Origin: Flavobacterium marginilacus
GTDB lineage: Bacteria > Bacteroidota > Bacteroidia > Flavobacteriales > Flavobacteriaceae
Assembly (NCBI RefSeq): GCF_026870155.1
Contig: NZ_CP113975.1
Span: 2,542,001-2,606,000, forward strand
Direction: 5' to 3'
Length of the DNA stretch: 64,000 nt
The notes beneath the pieces were generated by a model, which saw only the letters and a program-made list of their open reading frames with translations, was not told the DNA's origin and did not search any database. The first letter of the stretch is position 1, and each line of letters begins with the position of its first letter. This document shows positions 34,048 through 43,736 of the stretch, one piece after another. The translations under genes were made by a program, and so were the position numbers.

Positions 34048-35700
34048 ATGAAGAAACACCTAAAAACGTTATTAATTGTATTCTTAATTTCCAGTGGAAT
34101 TCAGGCACAGGGACTTCTCAGTAAATCCGAGACTCATTTTAGCCGACAGGATTCTCTTAGGGGCAGTATTACTAAAGAAAGATCGTGGTGGGATCTGAAA
34201 CATTATGACCTTGCAATAAAAGTAAATCCAGCAGACAGCACAATTACAGGGTCTAATACCATTCAGTATAAAGTTTTGCAGCCATATAAAACAATGCAGA
34301 TAGACCTGCAGGAGCCTATGAAAATCACGAAGGTTACCCAAGACGGAGGAGCTTTGAAATACAAACGAGATGGAAATGTATTTTATATTTCATTGGTTTC
34401 AGCCCAAAATAAAGGAGAACTAAAAGAAATAACGATATTTTATCAAGGGAAACCAAAAATAGCAGTAAATCCGCCTTGGGATGGGGGTATTACCTGGAAA
34501 AAAGATAAAAACGGAAATAATTTTATTGCGTCTTCCTGCCAAGGATTAGGCGCTAGTGTCTGGTGGCCGAACAAAGACCACATGTATGATGAAGCAGAAG
34601 GAATAAAAATCAGCGTGAACGTTCCCGGAAATTTAACTGATGTTTCCAATGGCCGTCTTCAAAATGTAAAAACATTAAAAGACGGAACGAAAACCTATAC
34701 CTGGGCTGTAAAAAATCCAATTAACAACTATGGTGTAAATATTAATATCGGTGATTACGTTACTTTTTCAGAAAAATACAAAGGAGAAAAAGGAGATCTG
34801 GACTGTACTTATTATGTTTTGAAAGATAATCTGGCCAAAGCCAAAGAACAATTCAAAGATGTTTCTAGAATGCTGAAAGCTTTTGAATACTGGTTTGGAC
34901 CGTATCCTTTTTATGAAGACAGCTACAAACTGGTTGAAACTCCTTATTTAGGAATGGAACACCAAAGCTGTGTTACCTACGGAAACGGATACCAAAACGG
35001 TTATCTCGGACGCGATTTGAGCGGAACAGGCTGGGGATTAAAATTTGATTTTATTATTGTTCATGAATCCGGACATGAATGGTTTGCCAATAACATTACC
35101 TACAAAGATATCGCCGATATGTGGATCCATGAGAGTTTCACTAATTATTCCGAAAGTCTTTTTCTGGAATATTACTATGGAAAAGAAGCAGGCCTTGAAT
35201 ATGTCCGCGGTACCCGAAAAAACATTCAAAATGATATCCCGATCATTGGCCATTATGATGTAAACAGTGAGGGTTCCGGCGATATGTACTACAAAGGCGG
35301 TAATATGCTTAATACACTGCGCCAGCTGGTTAATGATGATGCAAAATGGAGAAATATCCTGAGAGGCCTGAACAGTACTTTTTACCATCAAACGGTAACG
35401 ACCAAGCAGATTGAAGATTACCTAAGCCAGCAGTCCGGCTTGGATTTAAATCCATTTTTTAACCAATATCTGCGAGATGTTCGAATTCCGACATTAGAAT
35501 ATACTGTTCAGGACAATACCTTGAAATACCGCTGGACAAATATTGTTGCCGGTTTTGAAATGCCTGTAAAAGTTTCTCTTAATGGAAAAGAAATCACTTT
35601 AAAACCAAAAGCAGACTGGAGTAAATTTAACAATGATTCTAAAATTGAAAAAGTCGAGGTAAATAAAGATTTTTATGTTCTCTCTAAAAATGTGAATTAA
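34048..35700 (+). CDS. Secreted M1-family zinc metallopeptidase
   Basis: A 550-residue exported protein (signal peptide about 1-20, ending IQAQG). The N-terminal beta domain is followed by the substrate motif LGMEHQS (about 308, the GxMEN-like motif with His) and the zinc site HESGHEW beginning at residue 339. The third ligand Glu lies in WIHESFTNYSES. It lacks the large C-terminal helical domain of full-length aminopeptidase N, as do many Bacteroidota M1 proteins. The predicted role is aminopeptidase activity in the periplasm or at the surface. It ends 35 bases before a bidirectional terminator. Confidence 0.9.
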   Translation: MKKHLKTLLIVFLISSGIQAQGLLSKSETHFSRQDSLRGSITKERSWWDLKHYDLAIKVNPADSTITGSNTIQYKVLQPYKTMQIDLQEPMKITKVTQDGGALKYKRDGNVFYISLVSAQNKGELKEITIFYQGKPKIAVNPPWDGGITWKKDKNGNNFIASSCQGLGASVWWPNKDHMYDEAEGIKISVNVPGNLTDVSNGRLQNVKTLKDGTKTYTWAVKNPINNYGVNINIGDYVTFSEKYKGEKGDLDCTYYVLKDNLAKAKEQFKDVSRMLKAFEYWFGPYPFYEDSYKLVETPYLGMEHQSCVTYGNGYQNGYLGRDLSGTGWGLKFDFIIVHESGHEWFANNITYKDIADMWIHESFTNYSESLFLEYYYGKEAGLEYVRGTRKNIQNDIPIIGHYDVNSEGSGDMYYKGGNMLNTLRQLVNDDAKWRNILRGLNSTFYHQTVTTKQIEDYLSQQSGLDLNPFFNQYLRDVRIPTLEYTVQDNTLKYRWTNIVAGFEMPVKVSLNGKEITLKPKADWSKFNNDSKIEKVEVNKDFYVLSKNVN

Positions 35701-35724
35701 ATCATTTTACATTCTTCAAAAAAC

Positions 35725-35758
35725 AAAAATACCAGCGGCTTGCTGGTATTTTATTTTT
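35725..35758. terminator. Bidirectional terminator between convergent genes
   Basis: AATACCAGC at 35728-35736 pairs with GCTGGTATT at 35742-35750, with T-runs on both strands. It closes the M1 gene and the minus-strand carbohydrate operon. Confidence 0.8.
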
Positions 35759-35834
35759 TATAAACTTATAGCTATTCAATTTCTTTCAAAATTGCAGCAG
35801 AAGTCAGTCTTTAAGTAAGAACCTATTAAAATAA

Positions 35835-36707
35835 TTATAGTAAATGTTTGGAAACATATTCAAAACTTGTTTTAATCGAATCAGCTGGGGTTGGAGAATA
35901 ATTGGTTTCCTGCTCTACAAAAAAGTGCTGCATTCCTGAGAGTTTAGCTTCAGTAAAAATGGTTTTGAAGTTGATACTTCCTTCTCCAATTTCGGTATTC
36001 CATTCTGCTTTGGACTTATCCATATCTTTTACATGCCACATTGTAAATCGGCCGGGATTAGCTTTAAACATCTGCAAAGGATCATTTCCTGAACGGACTG
36101 CCCAATATATATCCAATTCAAAATCAACTAACTTTTTATCCGTTTCCTGCAGTAAAATATCATAACCTGTCAGATTTCCAAACTTTTTAAATTCAAAATC
36201 ATGATTGTGATAAGCTAATTTTAGTCCGGATTGTTTACATAAAACGGCTACTTCATTTACTTTTTGCGCAATTCGTTTAAAACCATCTAGATCGCTTCTT
36301 AATTTTTCATCTAAATAAGGAACGGTTATGTATTCACTTCCTAATTGATTAGCGCATTCAATAGAAGCTTTCAGAAAATCAGCGTTATTGTCTTTTATAA
36401 AAGAATTAAAATCATAATGTCCGCTAGGTGCTTTTAGACCATTATCGGCAAGTATTTTTTTGAAATCTTTTGCTGAAGTGCCAAAAAAACCTTTATCACT
36501 GGAGTAGCCATAGGTTTCCACTTCTTTATAACCTGACTTAGCCACATGTTCTAAAACTCCTTTCACATCGTTAGAAAATGCTGCCCTCAAAGTATACAAT
36601 TGAATACCGATATTTTTTTGTTTTGAAGTAAAGGCAAGGGAAGGAGCAATTGCCAATGCGCCCAATGCCAAACCACTGTTAATTATAAAATCTCTTCTCT
36701 TTATCAT
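35835..36707 (-). CDS. Exported sugar phosphate isomerase/epimerase-like TIM barrel
   Basis: A 290-residue protein with an N-terminal signal that fits Tat export (IKRRDFIINSGLALGALAIAP). The body is an AP-endonuclease-2-type xylose isomerase-like barrel. IGIQLYTLR opens it, LAYHNHDFEF and DFELDIYWAVRSG carry metal ligands, and FVEQE the last. It is the last gene of a ten-gene minus-strand operon for oxidised sugars. The exact reaction is not determinable; isomerisation, epimerisation or lyase activity on 3-keto sugars is possible. Confidence 0.82.
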   Translation of the reverse strand: MIKRRDFIINSGLALGALAIAPSLAFTSKQKNIGIQLYTLRAAFSNDVKGVLEHVAKSGYKEVETYGYSSDKGFFGTSAKDFKKILADNGLKAPSGHYDFNSFIKDNNADFLKASIECANQLGSEYITVPYLDEKLRSDLDGFKRIAQKVNEVAVLCKQSGLKLAYHNHDFEFKKFGNLTGYDILLQETDKKLVDFELDIYWAVRSGNDPLQMFKANPGRFTMWHVKDMDKSKAEWNTEIGEGSINFKTIFTEAKLSGMQHFFVEQETNYSPTPADSIKTSFEYVSKHLL

Positions 36708-36722
36708 TTTTACTTTATTAAA

Positions 36723-37613
36723 TTAAATATCACAAATTGCTATTGCTTTTTTCAAAGAGGCAATTTTATCTTTTTGTTTTGGGATAAACTCTTGCCCTAC
36801 AAATCCCGTAAAACCAGTTTGAGCAATTGCTTTCATTATGGCGCTGTAATTAAGCTCTTGGGTTTCATCAATTTCATTGCGTCCCGGAACTCCTCCTGTG
36901 TGGTAATGAGCAATGTGGGTGTAATTTTCGTTTATGGTACGAATAACGTCACCTTCATCTATCTGCATATGGTAAATATCATAAAGCAGTTTGAAATTTT
37001 TAGAATTGACTCGTTTCACCAATTCGACGCCCCAATAGGTTCTGTCGCATTGATAATCTTTATGGTTAATTTTACTATTTAGTAATTCCATAACCAAGGT
37101 GACCTGGTACTTTTCAGCCAATGGTATTAATTTTTGCAGCCCAAGCACACAATTATTCCAGCCTTCTTCATCTGTTTTCCCTCTTCTGTTTCCACTAAAA
37201 CAAATCAGATTTTTGTAGCCTGCTTCGGCAACGAGCGGAATCATTTCCGTGTAATTTTTAATCAGCTGTTCATGAAATTTTGGATCATTAAAACCATCCA
37301 CTAGATTTAATTCGGCACCATTACACATTGTAGAAGTAAGATTATGTTTTTTCAATATTGGCCAATCTTGCGGGCCTACTAAATCAATTCCTGTGATTCC
37401 AATCTTTTTTGCTTCCACACAAAGCGTTTCTATATCAAAATCTTTAAAGCACCAGCGGGCTACAGAATGGTTAATTTTTCCTTTCAGCATATTCGGATTT
37501 GATTTAAGTTCTTCTTTAGTTTCAGCCAAAGCTAATAAATCTGCTGGAACTCCTAATGTCAAAGTTCCGGCAAGAATACCTTTTATAGCAGTTCTTCTAT
37601 CTGTTGCACTCAT
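36723..37613 (-). CDS. Exported hydroxypyruvate-isomerase-like TIM barrel
   Basis: A 296-residue protein with a Tat-like start (MSATDRRTAIKGILAGTLTLG). The TIM barrel resembles hydroxypyruvate isomerase: KINHSVARWCF at the start of the barrel, LVMELLN with a metal-binding Glu, LLYDIYHMQIDEG with Asp and His, and FVGQEFIPK with the last Glu. It is 15 bases upstream of the next TIM-barrel gene, in the same operon. The substrate is unknown. Confidence 0.82.
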   Translation of the reverse strand: MSATDRRTAIKGILAGTLTLGVPADLLALAETKEELKSNPNMLKGKINHSVARWCFKDFDIETLCVEAKKIGITGIDLVGPQDWPILKKHNLTSTMCNGAELNLVDGFNDPKFHEQLIKNYTEMIPLVAEAGYKNLICFSGNRRGKTDEEGWNNCVLGLQKLIPLAEKYQVTLVMELLNSKINHKDYQCDRTYWGVELVKRVNSKNFKLLYDIYHMQIDEGDVIRTINENYTHIAHYHTGGVPGRNEIDETQELNYSAIMKAIAQTGFTGFVGQEFIPKQKDKIASLKKAIAICDI

Positions 37614-37633
37614 AATCGTTATTTTTAAATTGC

Positions 37634-38863
37634 TTAAATTTCATCAGCCAATTTATTTTTATCCTGAAATAAAAGAGCAAAAATCAAAAATACAGCAAAA
37701 GCGATTCCCGCAGGAATTATCCAAACCATCTGCCAATCGACCGCTCCTTCAGCTGTTTTATAATTATCCGTAATCCAGCCTGCAACTGCAAACCCAATTA
37801 ACATTCCGATGCCGTAAGTAGCTAACGTAATCAGCCCTTGAGCGGCACTTTTATATTTTTCGCCTGCTTTTGAATTGGTATAAATCTGCCCTGAAACAAA
37901 GAAAAAATCATAACATATTCCGTGCAGAGCAATTCCTATTATAAGCATAAAACTCAAATCACTGCCATTGCCGTAAGCAAATAAAATATATCGGACTGCC
38001 CAAGCAAGCATTCCCACCAAAATTGTTTTTTTAAATCCAAAACGGGCAAAAAACACAGGAATTAATAATAAAAAAAGTGCTTCGGATATTTGACCAACAG
38101 CCATTTTTCCTGTCGGATTTTCAACTCCGGAAGCAGTCAGAAAAGGATGTGCATTCTGATAATAAAAAGCTAATGGAATACAAATTAAAATTGATGAAAT
38201 AAAAAATATAAAGAAATTTTTATCCTTCAAAAGTTTTAAAGCATCAAGACCAATAATATCTCCTATTTTAATATTCCCTTCACTAACTTTTGGAGGCGTT
38301 TTAGGCAGATTAAAACTTAATAAGCCTAAAACCAAAGCAGCAGTTCCTGCTAAAAGAAATGTATTTTTTAGCAATCCATTTGAAACAGCTTCTGCAGCAT
38401 CCCAATGAAACAGAAAACTAATGGACAATCCTGCTAAAATCCAGCCTATAGTACCCCAGACTCTGATATTTGCAAATTCTTTCTCCGCATCTTTCATCTG
38501 ATTGAATGCCACTGAATTTACCAAAGCTAATGTTGGCATATACAAAATCATATAACTCAATACATAAATATAAAACATACCAATGTCTGCAGATTGATAC
38601 ATTTGATACATTAAAAATGCACCTGCTAAATGCAAAATACCCAAAATTTTCTCAGCATTAAAATAACGGTCTGCAATCAAACCAATAATGAAAGGCGCGA
38701 TGATGGCTCCCCACGATTGGGTAGAAAAAATAGCCGCCGTTTCTGAACCAGATGCCTTTAAATTGTTTCCTAAAAATGTACCAAGAGTGACAAACCAAGC
38801 TCCCCAGATAAAAAATTCGAGAAACATCATTACAGATAATTTAATGCGGATAGTTGTATTCAT
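37634..38863 (-). CDS. MFS permease of the nucleoside:H+ symporter type
   Basis: A 409-residue inner-membrane protein with about 12 transmembrane segments, resembling NupG/XapB-type permeases (KLSVMMFLEFFIWGAWFVTLGTFL at the start, RVWGTIGWI in the middle). Within this operon it more likely carries a sugar or keto-sugar product across the inner membrane than a nucleoside. The role is inferred from context. Confidence 0.85.
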   Translation of the reverse strand: MNTTIRIKLSVMMFLEFFIWGAWFVTLGTFLGNNLKASGSETAAIFSTQSWGAIIAPFIIGLIADRYFNAEKILGILHLAGAFLMYQMYQSADIGMFYIYVLSYMILYMPTLALVNSVAFNQMKDAEKEFANIRVWGTIGWILAGLSISFLFHWDAAEAVSNGLLKNTFLLAGTAALVLGLLSFNLPKTPPKVSEGNIKIGDIIGLDALKLLKDKNFFIFFISSILICIPLAFYYQNAHPFLTASGVENPTGKMAVGQISEALFLLLIPVFFARFGFKKTILVGMLAWAVRYILFAYGNGSDLSFMLIIGIALHGICYDFFFVSGQIYTNSKAGEKYKSAAQGLITLATYGIGMLIGFAVAGWITDNYKTAEGAVDWQMVWIIPAGIAFAVFLIFALLFQDKNKLADEI

Positions 38864-38899
38864 AAAGTGGGTTGATTTATAAAAAATGTTTCGAATCTA

Positions 38900-39610
38900 T
38901 TATTTACAGCCTGTTGTAGTTTCCATTGTATTCCATTCCTTAATAATAATGTTGCGGTACCATACATTATTACCATGATCCTGCAAAGCAATTTTTCCTT
39001 TTTTGAAAGTTCCAAAACCTGGCCAGCTGGCAAATTTGCTTCCTGCAACCAATGCTTTAAAATTATCATCCCAAAGTGTCGTCTCAACAACAATAACTCC
39101 GTTTAAAACAAAAGTCAGTTTACCGTTTTTGCAGACAACTTCAGCTGTATTCCATTCTCCAACAGGTTTTACTGGTTCTGATTTGCTTTGAATTAAATCA
39201 TACAGATCTCCTGCTCGGTGCTTAGTAATTTTACCATCAGGATGACCGTCATTGTCCAAAACCTGCATTTCTAAACCCGTCTCATAAGTGTTTTTATATT
39301 TCTGTGCATTTTCATTTACATAAAATATAATACCGCTATTCGCTTTAGGAGCAACTTTCCAGTCCAATTTTAAATGAAAATTTTCATATTCGGCATCAGT
39401 TACTAAATCTCCTCCCTGACCATTTTTCGCAGCTTCTGGATCAAAATGTAAAACACCGTCTTCAACCTTCCATCCGCCGCTAACAGAAGTTTTGCCATAA
39501 GTATGCCAGCCTGTTGTCGTTTTTCCGTCAAAAATGGGTTTAAATCCTTTTTGCGCCTGAAGGTTTTGGAATAAAGTGAATACTAATACTGCTGTAATAA
39601 TCTTTTTCAT
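38900..39610 (-). CDS. 3-keto-disaccharide hydrolase-like (DUF1080) secreted protein
   Basis: A 236-residue protein with a signal peptide (about 1-19, ending LQAQ). A laminin-G/concanavalin-like DUF1080 domain covers the rest: FKPIFDGKTTTGWHTYG, GDLVTDAEYENFHLKLDWKVAPKANSGIIFYV and TYETGLEMQVLDNDGHPDGK are the conserved blocks. Members of this family have been shown to hydrolyse 3-keto-glycosides. It is expected in the periplasm, acting after oxidation by the GMC-type dehydrogenase in the same operon. Confidence 0.87.
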   Translation of the reverse strand: MKKIITAVLVFTLFQNLQAQKGFKPIFDGKTTTGWHTYGKTSVSGGWKVEDGVLHFDPEAAKNGQGGDLVTDAEYENFHLKLDWKVAPKANSGIIFYVNENAQKYKNTYETGLEMQVLDNDGHPDGKITKHRAGDLYDLIQSKSEPVKPVGEWNTAEVVCKNGKLTFVLNGVIVVETTLWDDNFKALVAGSKFASWPGFGTFKKGKIALQDHGNNVWYRNIIIKEWNTMETTTGCK

Positions 39611-39637
39611 GGTTATAATCTTTAATTTTAATATTTT

Positions 39638-41101
39638 TTAAAAACTTAGGTTTTTCCAGCCTTCTCTATAATTGCGTTTTACAAATTGATTTACATCATC
39701 AACATTGGTTACTTTCTTAGCATTGTTGTCCCAAAGCATTTTAACTGAACGTCCTGGATATACATCTTCTCCCAAATATTCTTTGTGAAAATCATAGCCT
39801 CTTACTGCAAGATTTGCCATTAATAAAGCTTCTGTTAATGGACCCGCAATTTCAAAAGGAGAACTGAGCTCTTTCTTACCATATCCAGCAATACAGCCCT
39901 CTATCCACTGTTTTTGATGCCCATTGGCTCCATCTTTTACACGAGGGTATTTTTGAGTAATTTTTAAGTTTTCATTACGGCTTAAAGGCAATAATCTTGG
40001 ATTTTCACTATAAGTATCACAAATCATTTTTCCTTTTGTTCCAATGAATAATGTGCCGTTGCCGCCATCGCCAAAGATTTCGTTTGCACCTAATTCTTCA
40101 GGACGATCCGGCTGAATACCGCCGTCCATCCAGTGCAATTTAATATCGCCTTTTGTTTTATTAGTTTTTGGAAACGTTAATGTTACATGACTCGAAGGCG
40201 GACAGCTTTCTGGAAAATATCCTCTCCTGAATTCATCAACATAAACTGAACCAACACTGCACTGCACATCTTTTGCATATTTTAGATTCAATACAGAAAA
40301 TGGTGCTTCCATCAAATGACAGCCCATATCACCCAACGCACCAGTTCCATAATCCCACCAGCCACGCCAGTTGAATGGTACTAACTTATTTATATAATTT
40401 TTATAAGGAGCGGTTCCCAGCCATAAATCCCAGTCTAATTCTTTAGGAATTTCGGTTTTAGCTGTTGGCCAGGGAATTCCTTGGGGCCATACAGGCCTGT
40501 CTGTCCATGCATAAACAGTATGTACATCGCCGATTAAATCAGCATCATACCATTCTTTTAGAATTCGTGTGCCATCATTCGAAGATCCTTGATTTCCCAT
40601 CTGTGTAACGACTTTATAACGGGCAGCCGCCTGAGTCATCATGTGCGCCTCGTAAATATCATGTGCCATTGGCTTTTGCACATACACGTGCTTGCCTAAC
40701 TGCATAGCCGAAAAAGCTTGTATGGCATGATTATGATCGGGTGTAGAAACGGAAACCGCATCGAAATTTTTATGCTCTTTGTCTAACATTTCGCGCCAGT
40801 CTTTGTAAAACTTGGCTTTTGGTAAAGCTTTAACACTATCTGAAGCTCTTCTAGTATCAACATCACACAAATAAGCAACATTTGCAAGACCGCTTTTTTC
40901 AAAAGAACCAATGTCTGATCTTCCTTTTCCGCCAACACCAATACCGGCAATTACTAATTTATCACTGGGAGCTACAAAACCCCTTCCCATGACATGTCTG
41001 GGAATTATCATTAACCCAGCTGTTGCCAGTACACCTTTTTTAAGAAAATCTCTGCGAAGAGCAGATTCTGGCTCTTTTTTTTGATTAAAATCTTGATCCA
41101 T
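39638..41101 (-). CDS. Exported Gfo/Idh/MocA oxidoreductase (long form)
   Basis: A 487-residue protein with a Tat-type leader (LRRDFLKKGVLATAGLMIIP). The Rossmann domain has VIAGIGVGGKGRSDIGSFEK, and SVSTPDHNHAIQAFSAMQLGKHVYVQKPMAHDIYEA carries the EKP-like QKP motif. The long C-terminal domain (PESCPPSSHVTLTFP, DGGIQPDRP) is that of the periplasmic Bacteroidota subfamily. It likely oxidises or reduces a sugar ring hydroxyl with a bound nicotinamide cofactor. The exact substrate is not seen. Confidence 0.88.
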   Translation of the reverse strand: MDQDFNQKKEPESALRRDFLKKGVLATAGLMIIPRHVMGRGFVAPSDKLVIAGIGVGGKGRSDIGSFEKSGLANVAYLCDVDTRRASDSVKALPKAKFYKDWREMLDKEHKNFDAVSVSTPDHNHAIQAFSAMQLGKHVYVQKPMAHDIYEAHMMTQAAARYKVVTQMGNQGSSNDGTRILKEWYDADLIGDVHTVYAWTDRPVWPQGIPWPTAKTEIPKELDWDLWLGTAPYKNYINKLVPFNWRGWWDYGTGALGDMGCHLMEAPFSVLNLKYAKDVQCSVGSVYVDEFRRGYFPESCPPSSHVTLTFPKTNKTKGDIKLHWMDGGIQPDRPEELGANEIFGDGGNGTLFIGTKGKMICDTYSENPRLLPLSRNENLKITQKYPRVKDGANGHQKQWIEGCIAGYGKKELSSPFEIAGPLTEALLMANLAVRGYDFHKEYLGEDVYPGRSVKMLWDNNAKKVTNVDDVNQFVKRNYREGWKNLSF

Positions 41102-41118
41102 AAATAGATTTTACAATT

Positions 41119-41481
41119 TTATTTGTTCAATGACAGAATGTATTTTGCAATTTTTTTTGCATCCTCTTTCTTTAATGTGCCATGTGAAGCCATAGGTACA
41201 GCCCCCCAGACTCCAGAACCTCCTTTGATAATCTTATCTGATAAATAGCTGATACTTTTGTCATTCATTGGGTATTTTTTGGCGATATCCAAATAAGAAG
41301 GACCAATTACCTTTTTGTCTATTTTATGACAAGTTGCACAATCTAACTTTTTAATTATTAGCTCTCCTTCAGAAGGCTGGACTTCTTCAGTATCACTATA
41401 TCCCGTTGGAATTGATTCGTATTTTGAGAAAGAGCTCAAAGCGCCCAGCATTAGTATTGCTGCTAAAATTTTAATTTTCAT
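41119..41481 (-). CDS. Small secreted c-type cytochrome
   Basis: A 120-residue precursor with a signal peptide (about 1-18) and one haem motif, CATCH at residues 48-52. The likely axial Met is near residue 99 in VPMASHG. It belongs to the c551/c552-like group (class I). Situated between a Gfo/Idh gene and an isomerase gene, it is the natural electron acceptor for the FAD-dependent dehydrogenase of this operon. Confidence 0.9.
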   Translation of the reverse strand: MKIKILAAILMLGALSSFSKYESIPTGYSDTEEVQPSEGELIIKKLDCATCHKIDKKVIGPSYLDIAKKYPMNDKSISYLSDKIIKGGSGVWGAVPMASHGTLKKEDAKKIAKYILSLNK

Positions 41482-41500
41482 TATTTACTGTTTATGTTTT

Positions 41501-42553
41501 TTAAAGACCTAAATTTTTTCTATTAAGCTGTGTATTTGTTTCTACCGAGGCAAAATCATCAAAAGCTTTATCGGTAACTTTAATAATATGCTTTTTTATA
41601 AATTCGGCTCCCTCTCGGGCTCCGTCTTCCTGATTTTTTAAACAGCATTCCCATTCCATAACTGCCCAGCCTTTATAATCATATTGTGCTAATTTGCTGA
41701 AAATGGTTTTAAAATCAATCTGACCATCGCCAGGCGAGCGATAACGGCCTGCGCGGTTTATCCAGCTTTGATAACCGCCAAAAGTACCTTGTTTTCCTGT
41801 TGGATTAAATTCGGCATCTTTAACATGGAAAGCTTTGATCCGTTCATGATAAAAATCGATGTACTGAATATAATCTAACTGCTGCAGCACAAAATGTGAA
41901 GGATCATAAAGCAGGCAGGCACGCTGATGATTGTTTACCGCTTTGAGAAACATTTCGTAAGTTTCGCCATCAAATAAATCTTCTCCCGGATGGATTTCAT
42001 AGCAGACATCTACACCGTTTTTATCAAATTCATTCAGGATAGGTAACCAGCGATTTGCTAATTCTTTGAATCCCTCTTCAATTAAACCTGGGGGACGCTG
42101 TGGCCAAGGATGAAAATACTGCCACAATAACGAACCACTGAAAGTAGCGTGTGCATTAAGTCCTAAATTTTGTGAAGCTTTTGCAGCATAATGTAATTGC
42201 CGAACTGCCCATTCTTGTCTTGCTTTTGGATTTCCGCGCAAAGCCTGCGGTGCAAATCCATCAAAAAAATCATCATACGCAGGATGAACAGCAACCAGCT
42301 GACCTTGTAAATGAGTAGAGAGTTCAGATATTTTTAAGCCGTATGAACCAACAATTCCAGTTAGCTCATCAGCATAAGTCTTGCTTTCGGCAGCTTTTTG
42401 CAGATCAATAAATCGAGAATCCAGAGTTGGAATCTGTATTCCTTTAAAACCCAGATTGGCAGCCCATTGGCAAATTCCCTCCAAAGAATTAAAAGGGGCT
42501 TCATCAGATATAAATTGTGCTAAAAAAACCGCAGGTCCTTGTATTTTGGTCAT
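41501..42553 (-). CDS. Sugar phosphate isomerase/epimerase-like TIM barrel (cytoplasmic)
   Basis: A 350-residue protein when started at the ATG at 42553 (MTKIQGPAVFLAQF); the longer frame uses a TTG at 42610 and overlaps the upstream gene. It lacks a signal peptide, unlike the other two barrels of the operon. Metal ligands are suggested in VCYEIHPGEDLFD, LLYDPSHF, FHVKDAEF and AVMEWEC. The subfamily includes epimerases and isomerases of inositol or keto-sugar catabolism. The reaction is not determinable. Confidence 0.85.
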   Translation of the reverse strand: MTKIQGPAVFLAQFISDEAPFNSLEGICQWAANLGFKGIQIPTLDSRFIDLQKAAESKTYADELTGIVGSYGLKISELSTHLQGQLVAVHPAYDDFFDGFAPQALRGNPKARQEWAVRQLHYAAKASQNLGLNAHATFSGSLLWQYFHPWPQRPPGLIEEGFKELANRWLPILNEFDKNGVDVCYEIHPGEDLFDGETYEMFLKAVNNHQRACLLYDPSHFVLQQLDYIQYIDFYHERIKAFHVKDAEFNPTGKQGTFGGYQSWINRAGRYRSPGDGQIDFKTIFSKLAQYDYKGWAVMEWECCLKNQEDGAREGAEFIKKHIIKVTDKAFDDFASVETNTQLNRKNLGL

Positions 42554-42563
42554 TTGTGATACT

Positions 42564-43718
42564 TTAAAATTTAAATTCAGTCCATTTTTGAGATGATTTA
42601 CCCGAAGCAATTACATTTTCTATAAAAGCCATTCCTCTAACACCATCTTCTACCGTTGGAAAATCAAGCATATTTGCTGTTGGTTCTTTACCTTCTAATT
42701 TTGACTGCAAAGTCAAAGCAAAGTTTTTATATAAATTTCCGAAAGCTTCCAAGTAACCTTCCGGGTGTCCGCTAGGAGTCCGGGTATTGAAAGCGACAAT
42801 TGGTGATAAATATCCGTTTCCGGTTCGGTACAATTGAGCAGGGGAGTCCAGCCATTTTACAATTAAGGTATTTGGTTCCATCTGATGCCATTCTAAACCG
42901 CCTTTTTCGCCATAAACCTTAATTTTTAAGCTGTTTTCTTCACCAGCTGCAATTTGGCTGGCTACCAGAATTCCGTTGGCACCATTATCAAATTTAAGCA
43001 GTACATTTCCATCATCATCGAGTCTTCTATTATCAACAACGGTATTAATATCAGCGCAAAGCTGTGTGATTTTCAATCCTGAAATATATTCTGCCAAATG
43101 TGCAGCGTGAGTTCCGATATCTCCCATACAGCCACTGATTCCGCTTTTGGAAGGATCAGTTCTCCAAGCGGCCTGTTTGTTGCCGCCATTTTCAAAGTCA
43201 GTACTCAGCCAGCCCTGCGGATATTCAACCATTATTTTCCGAATATTTCCAAAATGATTTTCAGCAACCATATTCTTTGCCTGTTTTACCATCGGATAAC
43301 CGGCATAAGTATGTGTTAAACACAAATAAAGCCCAGTTTCATTAACTTTTTGTTCCAATAATCTGGCTTCCGCCAAAGTCAAAGTCATAGGTTTGTCCAA
43401 AACCACATGGAAACCATTTTCTAATGCTAACATAGCAGGAGCAAAGTGGGCATGATTTGGAGTAACTATCGAAACAAAATCCATTCTTTCCTCAGGAGAT
43501 AATTTTGCTTCGGTCTCTATCATTTTGGTATAGGATTCATAACATTTCTCTTCTGCTAAGCCTAATTCTTTACCAGATTCAAGGGATACTTCAGGATTAG
43601 AACTGAAAGCACCGCAATGCAGTTCGATTAATCCGTCCATATTTGCAGCAATGCGGTGAACTGCACCGATAAAAGCATTTTTGCCACCGCCGATCATTCC
43701 CATTTTTAATTTTCTCAT
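42564..43718 (-). CDS. Gfo/Idh/MocA oxidoreductase (cytoplasmic)
   Basis: A 384-residue protein without a signal peptide. KMGMIGGGKNAFIGAVHR is the Rossmann motif, and FVSIVTPNHAHFAPAMLALENGFHVVLDKPMTLTLAEA carries the catalytic Lys of the DKP (EKP-type) motif. GCMGDIGTHAAHLAEYI includes the conserved GxHxxD-like block. It is 10 bases upstream of the cytoplasmic TIM-barrel gene, suggesting these two work in sequence on an imported oxidised sugar. Confidence 0.9.
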   Translation of the reverse strand: MRKLKMGMIGGGKNAFIGAVHRIAANMDGLIELHCGAFSSNPEVSLESGKELGLAEEKCYESYTKMIETEAKLSPEERMDFVSIVTPNHAHFAPAMLALENGFHVVLDKPMTLTLAEARLLEQKVNETGLYLCLTHTYAGYPMVKQAKNMVAENHFGNIRKIMVEYPQGWLSTDFENGGNKQAAWRTDPSKSGISGCMGDIGTHAAHLAEYISGLKITQLCADINTVVDNRRLDDDGNVLLKFDNGANGILVASQIAAGEENSLKIKVYGEKGGLEWHQMEPNTLIVKWLDSPAQLYRTGNGYLSPIVAFNTRTPSGHPEGYLEAFGNLYKNFALTLQSKLEGKEPTANMLDFPTVEDGVRGMAFIENVIASGKSSQKWTEFKF

Positions 43719-43736
43719 AATTGAATAATCCTATAT

